The position numbers and the translations under genes were made by a program. A stretch of DNA of 64,000 bases from Pseudomonas hamedanensis (GTDB lineage: Bacteria; Pseudomonadota; Gammaproteobacteria; Pseudomonadales; Pseudomonadaceae): positions 146,501-210,500 of the forward strand of contig NZ_CP077091.1 in NCBI RefSeq assembly GCF_014268595.2, given 5' to 3'. This document shows, in pieces, positions 25,613 through 33,887 of the stretch. The notes under the pieces were generated by a model. The model ran no database searches. It was not told the DNA's origin and worked only from the letters and a program-made list of their open reading frames with translations. The number at the start of each line of letters is the position of its first letter. Position 1 is the stretch's first letter.

Positions 25613-25936
25613 TCAGGCCACGCGGCGTTCGATCAGACGATCCGACCCACCTTCGGCCACGCGGCGTTCGATCAAACGATCCGAACCACCTTCAGCCACG
25701 CGACGTTCGATCAGACGATCCGAACCACCTTCAGCCACGCGACGTTCGATCAGACGATCCGAGCCACCCTCGGCCACGCGGCGTTCGATCAGACGATCCG
25801 AGCCACCTTCAGCCAGACGGCTTTCGATCAGCTTGTCCGAGCCGCCTTCGGCGACCAGCGTGTGCGCCGGGGTGGCGGCGAAAGCGTTTACTGCGAAAAC
25901 CGAGAAGGCGATGCTGAGAAGAGTCTGGCGTTTCAT
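25613..25936 (-). CDS. Small exported protein made of six 13-residue repeats
   Basis: 107 residues. MKRQTLLSIAFSVFAVNAFA is a signal peptide with an AFA-A cleavage site. After ATPAHTLV the rest of the protein is six consecutive copies of AEGGSDRLIERRV; the first (membrane-proximal) copy is diverged to AEGGSDKLIESRL. The repeat unit is amphipathic and charged, suggesting either a repetitive helical rod or a binding array in the periplasm or outside the cell. ATG at 25936 was chosen because it gives the signal peptide; a longer frame from 26053 has no such feature. Function unknown. Its 39-bp DNA units are nearly identical, so copy number probably varies between strains. Confidence 0.82.
   Translation of the reverse strand: MKRQTLLSIAFSVFAVNAFAATPAHTLVAEGGSDKLIESRLAEGGSDRLIERRVAEGGSDRLIERRVAEGGSDRLIERRVAEGGSDRLIERRVAEGGSDRLIERRVA
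25619..25852 (-). repeat. Six 39-bp tandem repeats inside the small exported protein gene
   Basis: The units differ by only a few, mostly synonymous bases (for example CCTTCGGCCACGCGGCGTTC versus CCTTCAGCCACGCGACGTTC on the plus strand), which points to recent duplication or gene conversion plus selection to keep the protein sequence. All units keep the reading frame. Confidence 0.88.
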
Positions 25937-26068
25937 GAGGGTGTGCTCCGGGGTGTTGTTGGTTGGTATGGAGCCGATGTTACGCCCGGATTTTTTTATG
26001 AGAACTTCATTGCCATGATGGTGAACATCGACGGCGATGATGGTTGCTGGCAACCGTGTATTAGAGCC

Positions 26069-26761
26069 TTAGAGGACTTTCACCGCACGCCCGATCGCCT
26101 GAATCGGTCCGGTCGGTTTGCCGATTGGCGAGCCATTGGCGCCTTCCAGCGTCAGCTCAAACAATTGATTCGGTTGCAGCGGCGGTAACTTGTCCAGCGG
26201 CACCGACAAGGCCTGCCCCGGTTTGACCAGCCCCAATGACACCGGTCCCGACCAGCCGTCAGCCTTGGTCCAGAATTCCAGCGCCTTGTCTGCCGGCACC
26301 TCGACCGCCCCCAGCGGAATCAACTGGATCTCGCGCGTATTGCTCGCCTGAATCACCCAACCCGGCGCCTTGTCCTGCGGCGCGACCAACACCACCAGAT
26401 AACTCGGTTTCGGCGTGGTCTGGGTCAGCAGGATCGCGCCGAGAATCAAGGTCGCGGCCAGACCGGCAGCACTCAAACCGCGCCACAGCGGCAGCAGGTT
26501 CCACCACGAAGTCAGCGGTTCTTTAATCGTCAGCCGTTCGAGACTGCGCTCGATGCGCGGCCACAGCTGCGCCGACGGTTGCTGAGGTTCGGCCAGATCG
26601 GTCAACTCCAGCAGGCGCCGCTCCCACGCGTCGACCGCCGCACGCAGTTCGGGCTCATTGGGCAAACGGCGTTGCACCTCGACCCGCTGCTCGAACGACA
26701 ACGTGCCGAGCACATATTCGCCAGCCAGTTCATCCCGTTCCTGCGCTGATTCGCTGGTCAT
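26069..26761 (-). CDS. Anti-sigma factor (RskA-type) for the adjacent ECF sigma factor
   Basis: 230 residues. A cytoplasmic N-terminus with the anti-sigma zinc-finger-like helix layout (ERDELAGEYVLGTLSFEQRV) is followed by one membrane segment (about 92-112, GLSAAGLAATLILGAILL). The periplasmic domain has the RskA/DUF2337-type pattern LVVLVAPQDKAPGWVIQAS and ALEFWTKADGWSGPVSLG. The usual HxxxCxxC zinc motif is absent, as in other RskA members. Its ATG overlaps the sigma factor stop by four bases, so the two are translated together; the anti-sigma factor holds the sigma factor inactive until a periplasmic signal triggers proteolysis. The signal is unknown. Confidence 0.88.
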   Translation of the reverse strand: MTSESAQERDELAGEYVLGTLSFEQRVEVQRRLPNEPELRAAVDAWERRLLELTDLAEPQQPSAQLWPRIERSLERLTIKEPLTSWWNLLPLWRGLSAAGLAATLILGAILLTQTTPKPSYLVVLVAPQDKAPGWVIQASNTREIQLIPLGAVEVPADKALEFWTKADGWSGPVSLGLVKPGQALSVPLDKLPPLQPNQLFELTLEGANGSPIGKPTGPIQAIGRAVKVL

Positions 26762-27285
26762 CCCATGCACTCCCGCAAGGCGTTGAGGCTGCGTTTGATC
26801 CACGCTTTGACGGTGCCCAGCGGCGTGTCGAGGCGCGCGGAAATCTGCGCGTGGCTGTAACCGTCGACGTAAGCGTGAAGGATGCAAGTGCGTCGTTGCG
26901 GTTCCAGTTGCTCCAGACAGCGATGAATGCGCGCCGAATGAACATCGATGGCCTCATCAGGCGCCGCTGCTTCATGTTCTTCGCGCAGCGGCATTTCCCG
27001 AGCCTGATTGCGCAGCTGGTTCAAGGCAAGGTGCCGGGTCACGCTGAACATCCAGCCCCGCGCCGAACCGCGCGCGGGGTCGAACCCGGCGGCGCCGTTC
27101 CAGATCTTGATGAAGGCTTCATGCACGATGTCCTCCGCCAGCGCCGTATCGCGCACCAGCCGCCTGGCGACACCGAGCAGCCGCGCACCTTCCTGCACAT
27201 ACAAATCGCGCAGGGCCGCACGCTCGCCCCGGGCACAGGCTTTGAGGCGGGCTTCGTAATCGAACGTGGAATCGGGTAAGGGCAT
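26758..27285 (-). CDS. ECF sigma-70 family RNA polymerase sigma factor (SigK-like)
   Basis: 175 residues from ATG at 27285; a TTG at 27294 would add three. Region 2 is seen in DTALAEDIVHEAFIKIWNGA and GSARGWMFSVTRHLALNQLR, region 4 in RRTCILHAYVDGYSHAQISA and LDTPLGTVKAWIKRSLNAL. It directs RNA polymerase to a small stress regulon and is controlled by the anti-sigma factor encoded immediately downstream. The arrangement sigma/RskA near a DUF3455 protein recurs, from memory, in other proteobacteria. No autoregulated ECF promoter could be assigned with confidence. Confidence 0.93.
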   Translation of the reverse strand: MPLPDSTFDYEARLKACARGERAALRDLYVQEGARLLGVARRLVRDTALAEDIVHEAFIKIWNGAAGFDPARGSARGWMFSVTRHLALNQLRNQAREMPLREEHEAAAPDEAIDVHSARIHRCLEQLEPQRRTCILHAYVDGYSHAQISARLDTPLGTVKAWIKRSLNALRECMG

Positions 27286-27334
27286 GGCGTGCAATTTAGC
27301 TCACATTTCCCAAACATCCAGACGCATTGTTCCC

Positions 27335-27423
27335 TGTGGGAGCGAGCTTGCTCGCGAATGCGGTGCGTCAGAAAGTAATAAGGCGACTGACACTCCGTCT
27401 TCGCGAGCAAGCTCGCTCCCACA
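27335..27423. repeat. REPIN (GCGAGCTTGCTCGCGA variant)
   Basis: Arms are TGTGGGAGCGAGCTTGCTCG and CGAGCAAGCTCGCTCCCACA, differing from the main type at two positions in both arms together, so the hairpin is preserved. It separates the sigma factor gene from the DUF3455 gene. Confidence 0.93.
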
Positions 27424-27446
27424 GGATTGTGCACTGCTTCCGAATA

Positions 27447-27968
27447 TCAGCTCGCCGCCCAGAAAATATAATCGGCCTGATATTTCACCACTTCCTGCTT
27501 GCCCTTGTTCGCCATCGTGCATTCGCTGGCCGGGGCCACGCCGCCCTTGAGCGCGACGCGCTGGATGTAACTCACCCCGGTCATCGCGCCTTTGCCCTCG
27601 GCCGGGTTGGCCTTGACCAACTGGTAGGGCAGGTTGCCGGGCGTCGACGGTGCCACGGCCAATTGCGTGCCGGTGACTTTCGAACCGTCTTTGGCCTGCC
27701 AAGTGGCGGGAGGGCCGAAGTAGGTGCCGACCTGCTTGCCGCTGCGATCATTGAGCACCGCTTTGGGGCCGACAAACGTCCACTCGGTCTGCCCGGCGGC
27801 ATTGGGCTTGTCGCGACATTCGTACGTGATCTCGCCGACCCCGGTGGTTTCCAGCGCAACCTTGTGCCCGTCCGGCACCTTGATCGCGTCGGGATAACTG
27901 CTTTGCGCAAAAGTCGTCGAGGTCATGGCGAGCAAACCGGTGAGGCCAATCAGCTGGGTGATGTTCAT
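27447..27968 (-). CDS. DUF3455 exported protein
   Basis: 173 residues with a signal peptide (1-21, ending TTFAQSS). The mature protein has VPDGHKVALETTGVGEITYE, a CRDK cysteine with a partner in ASECTMANKG that may form a disulfide, and a C-terminal ADYIFWAAS. These are features of the DUF3455 family, of unknown function. It lies 162 bp upstream of the ECF sigma/anti-sigma genes on the same strand, separated by a REPIN, and may be a target of that sigma factor; this is inferred from position only. Confidence 0.85.
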   Translation of the reverse strand: MNITQLIGLTGLLAMTSTTFAQSSYPDAIKVPDGHKVALETTGVGEITYECRDKPNAAGQTEWTFVGPKAVLNDRSGKQVGTYFGPPATWQAKDGSKVTGTQLAVAPSTPGNLPYQLVKANPAEGKGAMTGVSYIQRVALKGGVAPASECTMANKGKQEVVKYQADYIFWAAS

Positions 27969-28093
27969 CCGATGTTTCTCCGAAAAAGGCTAGATCACTG
28001 ACAGCCCGGGAGTGGGCTGTTACAGGGACTACCCGTGGCGGAGGCGATTGGATGCAGGGCCGGAAAAATATTTCTCGACCACCCCGATCACCC

Positions 28094-28182
28094 GGTAGGA
28101 GTGAGCCTGCTCGCGATAGCGTCGTGTCAGCCAGCATTTATGTCACAGGCATACCGCTATCGCGAGCAGGCTCACTCCTACA
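28094..28182. repeat. REPIN overlapping the 3' end of yejF
   Basis: An inverted REP doublet with arms GTAGGAGTGAGCCTGCTCGC and GCGAGCAGGCTCACTCCTAC. The right half lies within the last codons of yejF, whose stop codon (28138-28140) falls in the loop. The left end shows GGTAGG for TGTAGG. The remaining half lies between the two genes. Confidence 0.93.
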
Positions 28183-29772
28183 AGGGGTTGTGTGTGGCTT
28201 GAGGCCCGAGGCGTTGAGCAGTTCCTGGGTGTAGGGGTGTTGTGGCGCAGCAAAAATTTCCCGCGACGAACCCTGCTCAACCACCTTGCCGTCCTTGATC
28301 ACCAGCAAGTCATGCGCCAGCGCATGCACCACCGCCAAGTCATGGCTGATGAACAAATAGGTCAGTCCATGCTTGATCTGCAATTGCCGTAGCAACTCCA
28401 CCACCTGTTTCTGCACCGTGCGATCCAGCGCCGAAGTCGGTTCGTCGAGCAGGATCAGCGAAGGTTCCAGCACCAGCGCGCGGGCGATGGAAATGCGCTG
28501 GCGCTGGCCGCCGGAAAACTCGTGGGGATAACGATGACGGCTCTGCGGATCGAGGCCGACTTCGCCGAGCACGCGAATCACCGCCGCCTCACGCTCGGCC
28601 TCGCTGCCGATGCCATGGGTCAGCAAGCCTTCGGCGATGATCTGCTGCACCGACATGCGCGGGCTGAGGCTGCCGAACGGGTCCTGAAACACCACTTGAA
28701 TCTGCCGCCGCAACGGGCGCATCAGACGCTGATTAAGCAGGCTCAGCTGCTTGTTGCCGAAGCGGATATTGCCCTGCGATTCGACCAGCCGTAGGATCGC
28801 CTGGCCCAGCGTCGACTTGCCCGAACCGGACTCGCCAACAATGCCCAGCGTCTTGCCGCGTTGCAGGGTGAAACTGACACCGTCCACGGCTTTGATGTAA
28901 TCGTGTTGGCGGCTGAACAGGTTTTTCGGCAATGGAAACCACACCTTCAAATCATCGACTTCGAGCAGGTTGTGATCGTACTCACTGGGTACCGGCGCGC
29001 CGCTCGGTTCAGCCTCGATCAACAAGCGGCTGTAGGGGTGTTGCGGCGCTCGGAACAGCGTCTCGCAATCGGCCTGTTCAACGATTTCGCCTTGACGCAT
29101 CACGCACACGCGCTGAGCGATTCGCCGCACCAGATTGAGGTCGTGGCTGATCAGCAACAGCGACATCCCAAGGCGTTGCTGCAGCTCGATCAGCAGTTCG
29201 AGAATTTTCTGCTGCACCGTCACGTCCAGCGCCGTGGTCGGCTCATCGGCAATCAACAGTTCCGGCTCGTTGGCCAACGCCATGGCGATCATCACCCGTT
29301 GCCGCTGACCGCCGGAGAGTTGATGAGGATAGGCTTTGAGTCGCTGCAACGGCTGGCGAATACCAACCAGTTCCAGCAACTCCAAGGTGCGCGCGCGGGC
29401 AGCGCGGCCCTTCAGGCCCTTGTGAATTTCCAGCACTTCGCTGACTTGTTTTTCCACCGTGTGCAGCGGATTCAGCGAGGTCATCGGCTCCTGGAAAATC
29501 ATCGCAATGCGGTTGCCTCGCAAGCCGCGCATTTGCTGTTCGCTGGCGTGCAGCAAGTCGACCCCGTTGTAGCGGATTGCGCCGCTGCTGCTAACGCTGT
29601 TGCCCGGCAGCAGACGCAGGATCGAGTGCGCCGTCACCGACTTGCCCGAACCGGACTCGCCGACCAGCGCCAGGCACTCGCCACGGCGAATGTCGAGGTT
29701 CAAACCGTGGACCACTGCCTGCCCGGCGAAGGCCACACGCAGGTCGCGAATTTCGATCAGATTGTCGTTCAT
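28138..29772 (-). CDS. yejF: Peptide ABC transporter, double ATP-binding subunit
   Basis: 544 residues with two complete nucleotide-binding domains. The first has Walker A GESGSGKS at 38-45 and signature [15 protein letters not shown]; the second has [14 protein letters not shown] and [15 protein letters not shown], each with an oligopeptide-type C-terminal extension. It powers the YejBE permease for peptide-like substrates. The normal end is near [17 protein letters not shown]; the following residues, including [15 protein letters not shown], come from a REPIN inserted at the 3' end. ATG at 29772 was chosen over one at 29823 that lies inside yejE. The start is 14 bp past the yejE stop. Confidence 0.93.
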   Translation of the reverse strand: MNDNLIEIRDLRVAFAGQAVVHGLNLDIRRGECLALVGESGSGKSVTAHSILRLLPGNSVSSSGAIRYNGVDLLHASEQQMRGLRGNRIAMIFQEPMTSLNPLHTVEKQVSEVLEIHKGLKGRAARARTLELLELVGIRQPLQRLKAYPHQLSGGQRQRVMIAMALANEPELLIADEPTTALDVTVQQKILELLIELQQRLGMSLLLISHDLNLVRRIAQRVCVMRQGEIVEQADCETLFRAPQHPYSRLLIEAEPSGAPVPSEYDHNLLEVDDLKVWFPLPKNLFSRQHDYIKAVDGVSFTLQRGKTLGIVGESGSGKSTLGQAILRLVESQGNIRFGNKQLSLLNQRLMRPLRRQIQVVFQDPFGSLSPRMSVQQIIAEGLLTHGIGSEAEREAAVIRVLGEVGLDPQSRHRYPHEFSGGQRQRISIARALVLEPSLILLDEPTSALDRTVQKQVVELLRQLQIKHGLTYLFISHDLAVVHALAHDLLVIKDGKVVEQGSSREIFAAPQHPYTQELLNASGLKPHTTPCRSEPARDSGMPVT

Positions 29773-29785
29773 CTCAGCTCCGGGG

Positions 29786-30808
29786 TCAGGATCGGGGATC
29801 GAATGCATCGCGGCAGGCCTCACCCATAAAAACCAGCAAGGACAAAATCAGCGCCAGAGCAAAAAACGCTGTCAGTCCCAGCCACGGCGCTTGCAGGTTG
29901 CGCTTGGCCTGGCCGATCAACTCGCCCAGCGACGCGGTGCCGGCGGGCATGCCGAAGCCGAGAAAATCCAGCGCGGTCAGCGTGGCGATGGCGCCGGTGA
30001 GAATGAACGGCAGGTAGGTGAGGGTAGAGGTCATCGCGTTGGGCAGAATGTGCCGACGCATCAGTTCGCTGTCGCTCAGGCCCAGCGCCCGCGCGGCTTT
30101 TACGTACTCCAGATTGCGCCCACGGAGAAACTCGGCGCGCACCACATCGACCAGCGCCAGCCACGAGAACAGCGCCATGATCCCCAACAACCACCAAAAA
30201 CTCGGCGAGACGAAGCCGGACAGAATGATCAGCAGGTACAGCACCGGCAGCCCCGACCAGATTTCCAGCACACGTTGCCCGAGCAAGTCGACCCAGCCAC
30301 CGTAGTAACCCTGCAACGCCCCGGCAACGACGCCAATCAATGCGCTGATGGCGGTGAGGATCAGCGCAAACAGAATCGAAATCCGTGTGCCGAAAATCAC
30401 CCGCGCCAACACATCCCGCGCCTGATCATCGGTACCCAGCCAATTGCTCGACGACGGCGGACTCGGCGCCGGTTCAGTGAGGTCATAGTTGACCGTGTCG
30501 TAGCTGAACGGGATCGGCGGAAACAGCATCCAGCCGCCCTGATCCTCGATCAGCTTGTGCACGTAACTGCTGGCGTAGTCCGGCTGAAACGGCAGCTCGC
30601 CGCCGAAATCGGTTTCCAGGTAATCGCTGAGAATTGGAAAGTAGAAGGCGTCGTGGTAGCGGATCACCAGCGGCTTGTCGTTGGCGATCAGTTCACCGCC
30701 CAGGCAGATCAGGCACAGACCGATAAACAGCCGCAACGACCAGCGCCCACGGCGGTTGGCCTTGAATTGCGCCACGCGGCGCTGACCCAGTGGAGACAGT
30801 GTGAACAT
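29786..30808 (-). CDS. yejE: Peptide ABC transporter permease
   Basis: 340 residues, the size of E. coli YejE (341). An N-terminal membrane anchor (about 25-42) is followed by a periplasmic domain of some 90 residues (HDAFYFPILSDYLETDFGGE) and five further membrane spans. The ABC permease EAA loop is visible in YVKAARALGLSDSELMRRHI. It pairs with YejB to form the inner-membrane channel. The start overlaps the yejB stop by one or more bases, in line with co-translation. Confidence 0.94.
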   Translation of the reverse strand: MFTLSPLGQRRVAQFKANRRGRWSLRLFIGLCLICLGGELIANDKPLVIRYHDAFYFPILSDYLETDFGGELPFQPDYASSYVHKLIEDQGGWMLFPPIPFSYDTVNYDLTEPAPSPPSSSNWLGTDDQARDVLARVIFGTRISILFALILTAISALIGVVAGALQGYYGGWVDLLGQRVLEIWSGLPVLYLLIILSGFVSPSFWWLLGIMALFSWLALVDVVRAEFLRGRNLEYVKAARALGLSDSELMRRHILPNAMTSTLTYLPFILTGAIATLTALDFLGFGMPAGTASLGELIGQAKRNLQAPWLGLTAFFALALILSLLVFMGEACRDAFDPRS

Positions 30809-31872
30809 CAGGCAGTCCTCGCCGAGAAATCGATGCGCGGGTCGAGCAGGGTGTAGCAGAGGTCGCCAATCAGCTTGATCAGCAGGCCGAACAGGGTGAA
30901 CAGAAACAGCGCGCCGAACACCACCGGGTAATCGCGCGACACTGCTGCTTCGTAGCTCATGCGCCCGAGGCCATCGAGATTGAAGACGGTTTCAATCAGC
31001 AGGGAGCCGGCGAAAAATACTTCGATCAGCGCTGACGGCACCCCGGCCACTACCAACAGCATCGCGTTGCGGAATACATGGCCGTAAAGCACGCGGCGTT
31101 CGGTCAGGCCCTTGGCCCGCGCCGTGATTACGTACTGGCGGCTGATCTCGTTGAGAAAGCTGTTCTTGGTCAGGATCGTCAGCGTGGCAAAACCGCCGAT
31201 CACCAGCGCTGTGACCGGCAACACCAAGTGCCAGAGGTAGTCGCCGACCTTGCCCAATGTGCTCAATGTGGCGAAATCGTCCGAGACCAGCCCCTGCACC
31301 GGAAACCAGTTGACGTAGCTGCCGCCGGCGAACACCACGATCAACAGGATCGCAAAGAGAAACGCTGGCAGGGCGTAGCCGATGATGATCGCCGTGCTGC
31401 TCCAGACGTCGAAGGCGCTGCCGTTCCTGATCGCTTTGCGAATGCCCAGCGGGATCGAAATCAGGTAGGTGATCAGCGTCGCCCACAAGCCCAGTGACAG
31501 CGACACCGGCAGCTTCTGCACGATCAGGTCAGTGACCTTGGCGCCGCGAAAGAAGCTGCTGCCCAGATCCAGCTGCGCGTAGTTTTTCAGCATCAGCCAC
31601 AGGCGTTCGTGCAGCGGTTTGTCGAAGCCGTAATGGTGTTTTATTTCCTCGATCAGCGCCGGGTCCAGACCACGGCTGCTGCGCCCGGCGCCGCCAGTCG
31701 CGGCGACCTCGCCACCGCCGCCCATGCTGTGCCCGCCGAAGCCTTGCAGGCGGGCGATGGCTTGTTCCACCGGCCCGCCGGGCGCGGCTTGTACGATCAG
31801 GAAATTCACCACCAGAATGCACAACAGCGTCGGGATGATCAGCAGTAAACGGCGGCTCAGATAACGCAGCAT
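30808..31872 (-). CDS. yejB: Peptide ABC transporter permease
   Basis: 354 residues with six membrane spans and the DppB-type EAA motif in [20 protein letters not shown]. Compared with E. coli YejB, the periplasmic loop includes a glycine-rich insertion ([18 protein letters not shown], residues about 45-62) before the conserved [20 protein letters not shown]; this linker is variable among pseudomonads. It begins one base after the yejA stop codon, so it is translated from the same message. Confidence 0.94.
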   Translation of the reverse strand: MLRYLSRRLLLIIPTLLCILVVNFLIVQAAPGGPVEQAIARLQGFGGHSMGGGGEVAATGGAGRSSRGLDPALIEEIKHHYGFDKPLHERLWLMLKNYAQLDLGSSFFRGAKVTDLIVQKLPVSLSLGLWATLITYLISIPLGIRKAIRNGSAFDVWSSTAIIIGYALPAFLFAILLIVVFAGGSYVNWFPVQGLVSDDFATLSTLGKVGDYLWHLVLPVTALVIGGFATLTILTKNSFLNEISRQYVITARAKGLTERRVLYGHVFRNAMLLVVAGVPSALIEVFFAGSLLIETVFNLDGLGRMSYEAAVSRDYPVVFGALFLFTLFGLLIKLIGDLCYTLLDPRIDFSARTA

Positions 31873-31873
31873 G

Positions 31874-33739
31874 TCATTGGCCCCCCGCGAGTTGAGTGCT
31901 CATCTGCTGAGTCGTCAGCGGCTTGGCCGAGACTTCCCACCACGTGTTGAGGCCTTCGTCATAGGCCGGCTGCACGGCGGGCATGCCGAAGCGGTTCTGA
32001 TATACCGTCGGCGTGCCTTTGGAGTAGTAGTTGGGAATCATGTAGTAACCCCATTGCAGCACCCGATCGAGCGCACGGGCGTAATGCACCATGGCCTCGC
32101 GGCTGTTGGCCTGGACCAGGCCGTCGATCAGTTGATCGACCGCCGGGTCGGCCAGCACCATCGCGTTCGAACTGCCGACTTGCGTGGCACTTTGCGAGGC
32201 GTACAGGCTGTACAACTCGCGGCCCGGGGAAACGATCGGATCGCCGCTGCGCGGGAAAGCGCAGACGATCATGTCGTAGTCGCGAGCGTTGAGGCGGTTG
32301 ATGTACTGCGCCGAGTCGATGCGACGCAAATTGAGCGTGATGCCGATCTGCGCGAGGGTGCGTTTGAACGGCAGCAGCATACGATCGAAGCCACCCTGGC
32401 CGTCGAGAAAAGTGAACTCCAGCGGCTCGCCGGCGGCGTTGACCAGGCGATTGTTTTTCGCCGTCCAGCCAGCCTCGGCGAGCAGTTTCAGCGCTTGCAG
32501 TTGCTTGTCGCGGATGTAGCCGCTGCCATCGGTTTTCGGCGCCTCATACACCGTGGTGAACACTTCGTCGGGCACTTTGCCGCGCAGCGGTTCAAGGATC
32601 TTCAGTTCTTCGGCGTCGGGCAGGGCGCTGGCGGCCATTTCGCTCTTCGGCCAAAAGCTGTTCTGGCGCACGTAGAAGCCGCGCATCATCTGCTTGTTGG
32701 TCCACTCGAAATCCCACAGCAGGCTGATCGCCTGGCGCACCCGGCGATCCTGGAAGATCGGGTTCTGCAGGTTGAATACAAAGCCTTGGGCAGCGGTAGG
32801 TTTTTCCGTTGCCAGAATCGCTTTTTGCAAGCGCCCGTCGCGCAGGGCCGGGCTGTCGTAGCCAACGACGTAACCCGATGAGGAAAACTCACGGTTGTAA
32901 TCGAACGCGCCAGCCTGCAACAACTGGCGGGCGACGTCGGTGTCGCCGTAGAAATTCACCGTCAGGCTGTCGAAGTTGTACAGGCCGCGACTGACGGGCA
33001 AGTCCTTGCCCCACCAGTCCGGGTCGCGCTGAAAACTGATGCTGCGCCCGGCGTCGACCTTGCTCACCCGATATGGGCCGCTGCCCAGCGGTGGCTCGAA
33101 ACCGCCGCCATTGGCGAAGTCACGGGTTTTCCACCAGTGCTCGGGCAGCACGCGCATCGTCGCCAGATCCAGCGCCAGGGTGCGATTGAGGTTGTTCTTG
33201 AAGGTGAAGCGCACCTGGCGCGGACCTTCGATCAAGACGTCTTGCACGTCGGCGTATTGCTGGCGATAACTCAAGCTGCCCTTGGTCATCAGCAGGTTGA
33301 AGGTGTAACGCACGTCTTCGGCGGTGATCGGCGTGCCGTCGGCGAAGCGTGCCTTGGGGTTAAGGGTGAAACGCACCCACATTCCTTCGGGGTCGCGCTC
33401 GATCTGCTGCGCGACCAGAGCGTAAACCGTATACGGCTCATCCAGCGAACGGAACGCCAGCGGCGCGTACACCCAATCGTTGACCTGCACCACGGAAATG
33501 CCTTGATCGGCATACGGGGTGATGTAGTTGTACTGGCCGATTTCCATCGACGCACGGCTGAGCGAACCACCCTTGGGTGCGTCGGGATTGACGAAATCGA
33601 AATGCTTGAAGCCGGCCGGATACTTCGGCGCCTCGCCATACACCGTCAGCGCATGACTGCCAGCGGCCAGCGCTGAGGTGCCGACGCAGAGCAGCGCACT
33701 GCCAAATAGCAAAGCGGCCATGTTGCGCAAAACACTCAT
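31874..33739 (-). CDS. yejA: Periplasmic peptide-binding protein
   Basis: 621 residues of the SBP_bac_5 (oligopeptide/nickel-binding) family. A signal peptide ends [10 protein letters not shown]; the mature start [20 protein letters not shown] and [20 protein letters not shown] match the YejA branch. It captures the substrate delivered across the outer membrane and hands it to YejBEF. AAGGAGTGAC lies before the ATG at 33739; an upstream ATG at 33769 adds ten residues lacking a ribosome site. E. coli YejA (604 aa) and the P. aeruginosa Npp system import microcin C and peptidyl-nucleoside antibiotics, which suggests the substrate class. Confidence 0.93.
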   Translation of the reverse strand: MSVLRNMAALLFGSALLCVGTSALAAGSHALTVYGEAPKYPAGFKHFDFVNPDAPKGGSLSRASMEIGQYNYITPYADQGISVVQVNDWVYAPLAFRSLDEPYTVYALVAQQIERDPEGMWVRFTLNPKARFADGTPITAEDVRYTFNLLMTKGSLSYRQQYADVQDVLIEGPRQVRFTFKNNLNRTLALDLATMRVLPEHWWKTRDFANGGGFEPPLGSGPYRVSKVDAGRSISFQRDPDWWGKDLPVSRGLYNFDSLTVNFYGDTDVARQLLQAGAFDYNREFSSSGYVVGYDSPALRDGRLQKAILATEKPTAAQGFVFNLQNPIFQDRRVRQAISLLWDFEWTNKQMMRGFYVRQNSFWPKSEMAASALPDAEELKILEPLRGKVPDEVFTTVYEAPKTDGSGYIRDKQLQALKLLAEAGWTAKNNRLVNAAGEPLEFTFLDGQGGFDRMLLPFKRTLAQIGITLNLRRIDSAQYINRLNARDYDMIVCAFPRSGDPIVSPGRELYSLYASQSATQVGSSNAMVLADPAVDQLIDGLVQANSREAMVHYARALDRVLQWGYYMIPNYYSKGTPTVYQNRFGMPAVQPAYDEGLNTWWEVSAKPLTTQQMSTQLAGGQ

Positions 33740-33779
33740 GAAGTCACTCCTTAATTCCTGAATGCACACAGGTCAAAAC

Positions 33780-33868
33780 TGTAGGAGTGAGCCTGCTCGC
33801 GATGAGGCCAAGTCAGACCCCGCAAGGCTGACTGAAAAAACGCTATCGCGAGCAGGCTCACTCCTACA
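33780..33868. repeat. REPIN
   Basis: Standard doublet (TGTAGGAGTGAGCCTGCTCG and mirror) in which the inner arms differ: GATGAGGCCAAGTCAG on the left and CTGAAAAAACGCTATC on the right, so only the outer stem pairs. It lies in the 148-bp gap between the TonB-dependent receptor gene and yejA and could reduce read-through from one to the other. Confidence 0.93.
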
Positions 33869-33887
33869 GGAGTTGCGGTGCTCTCGG

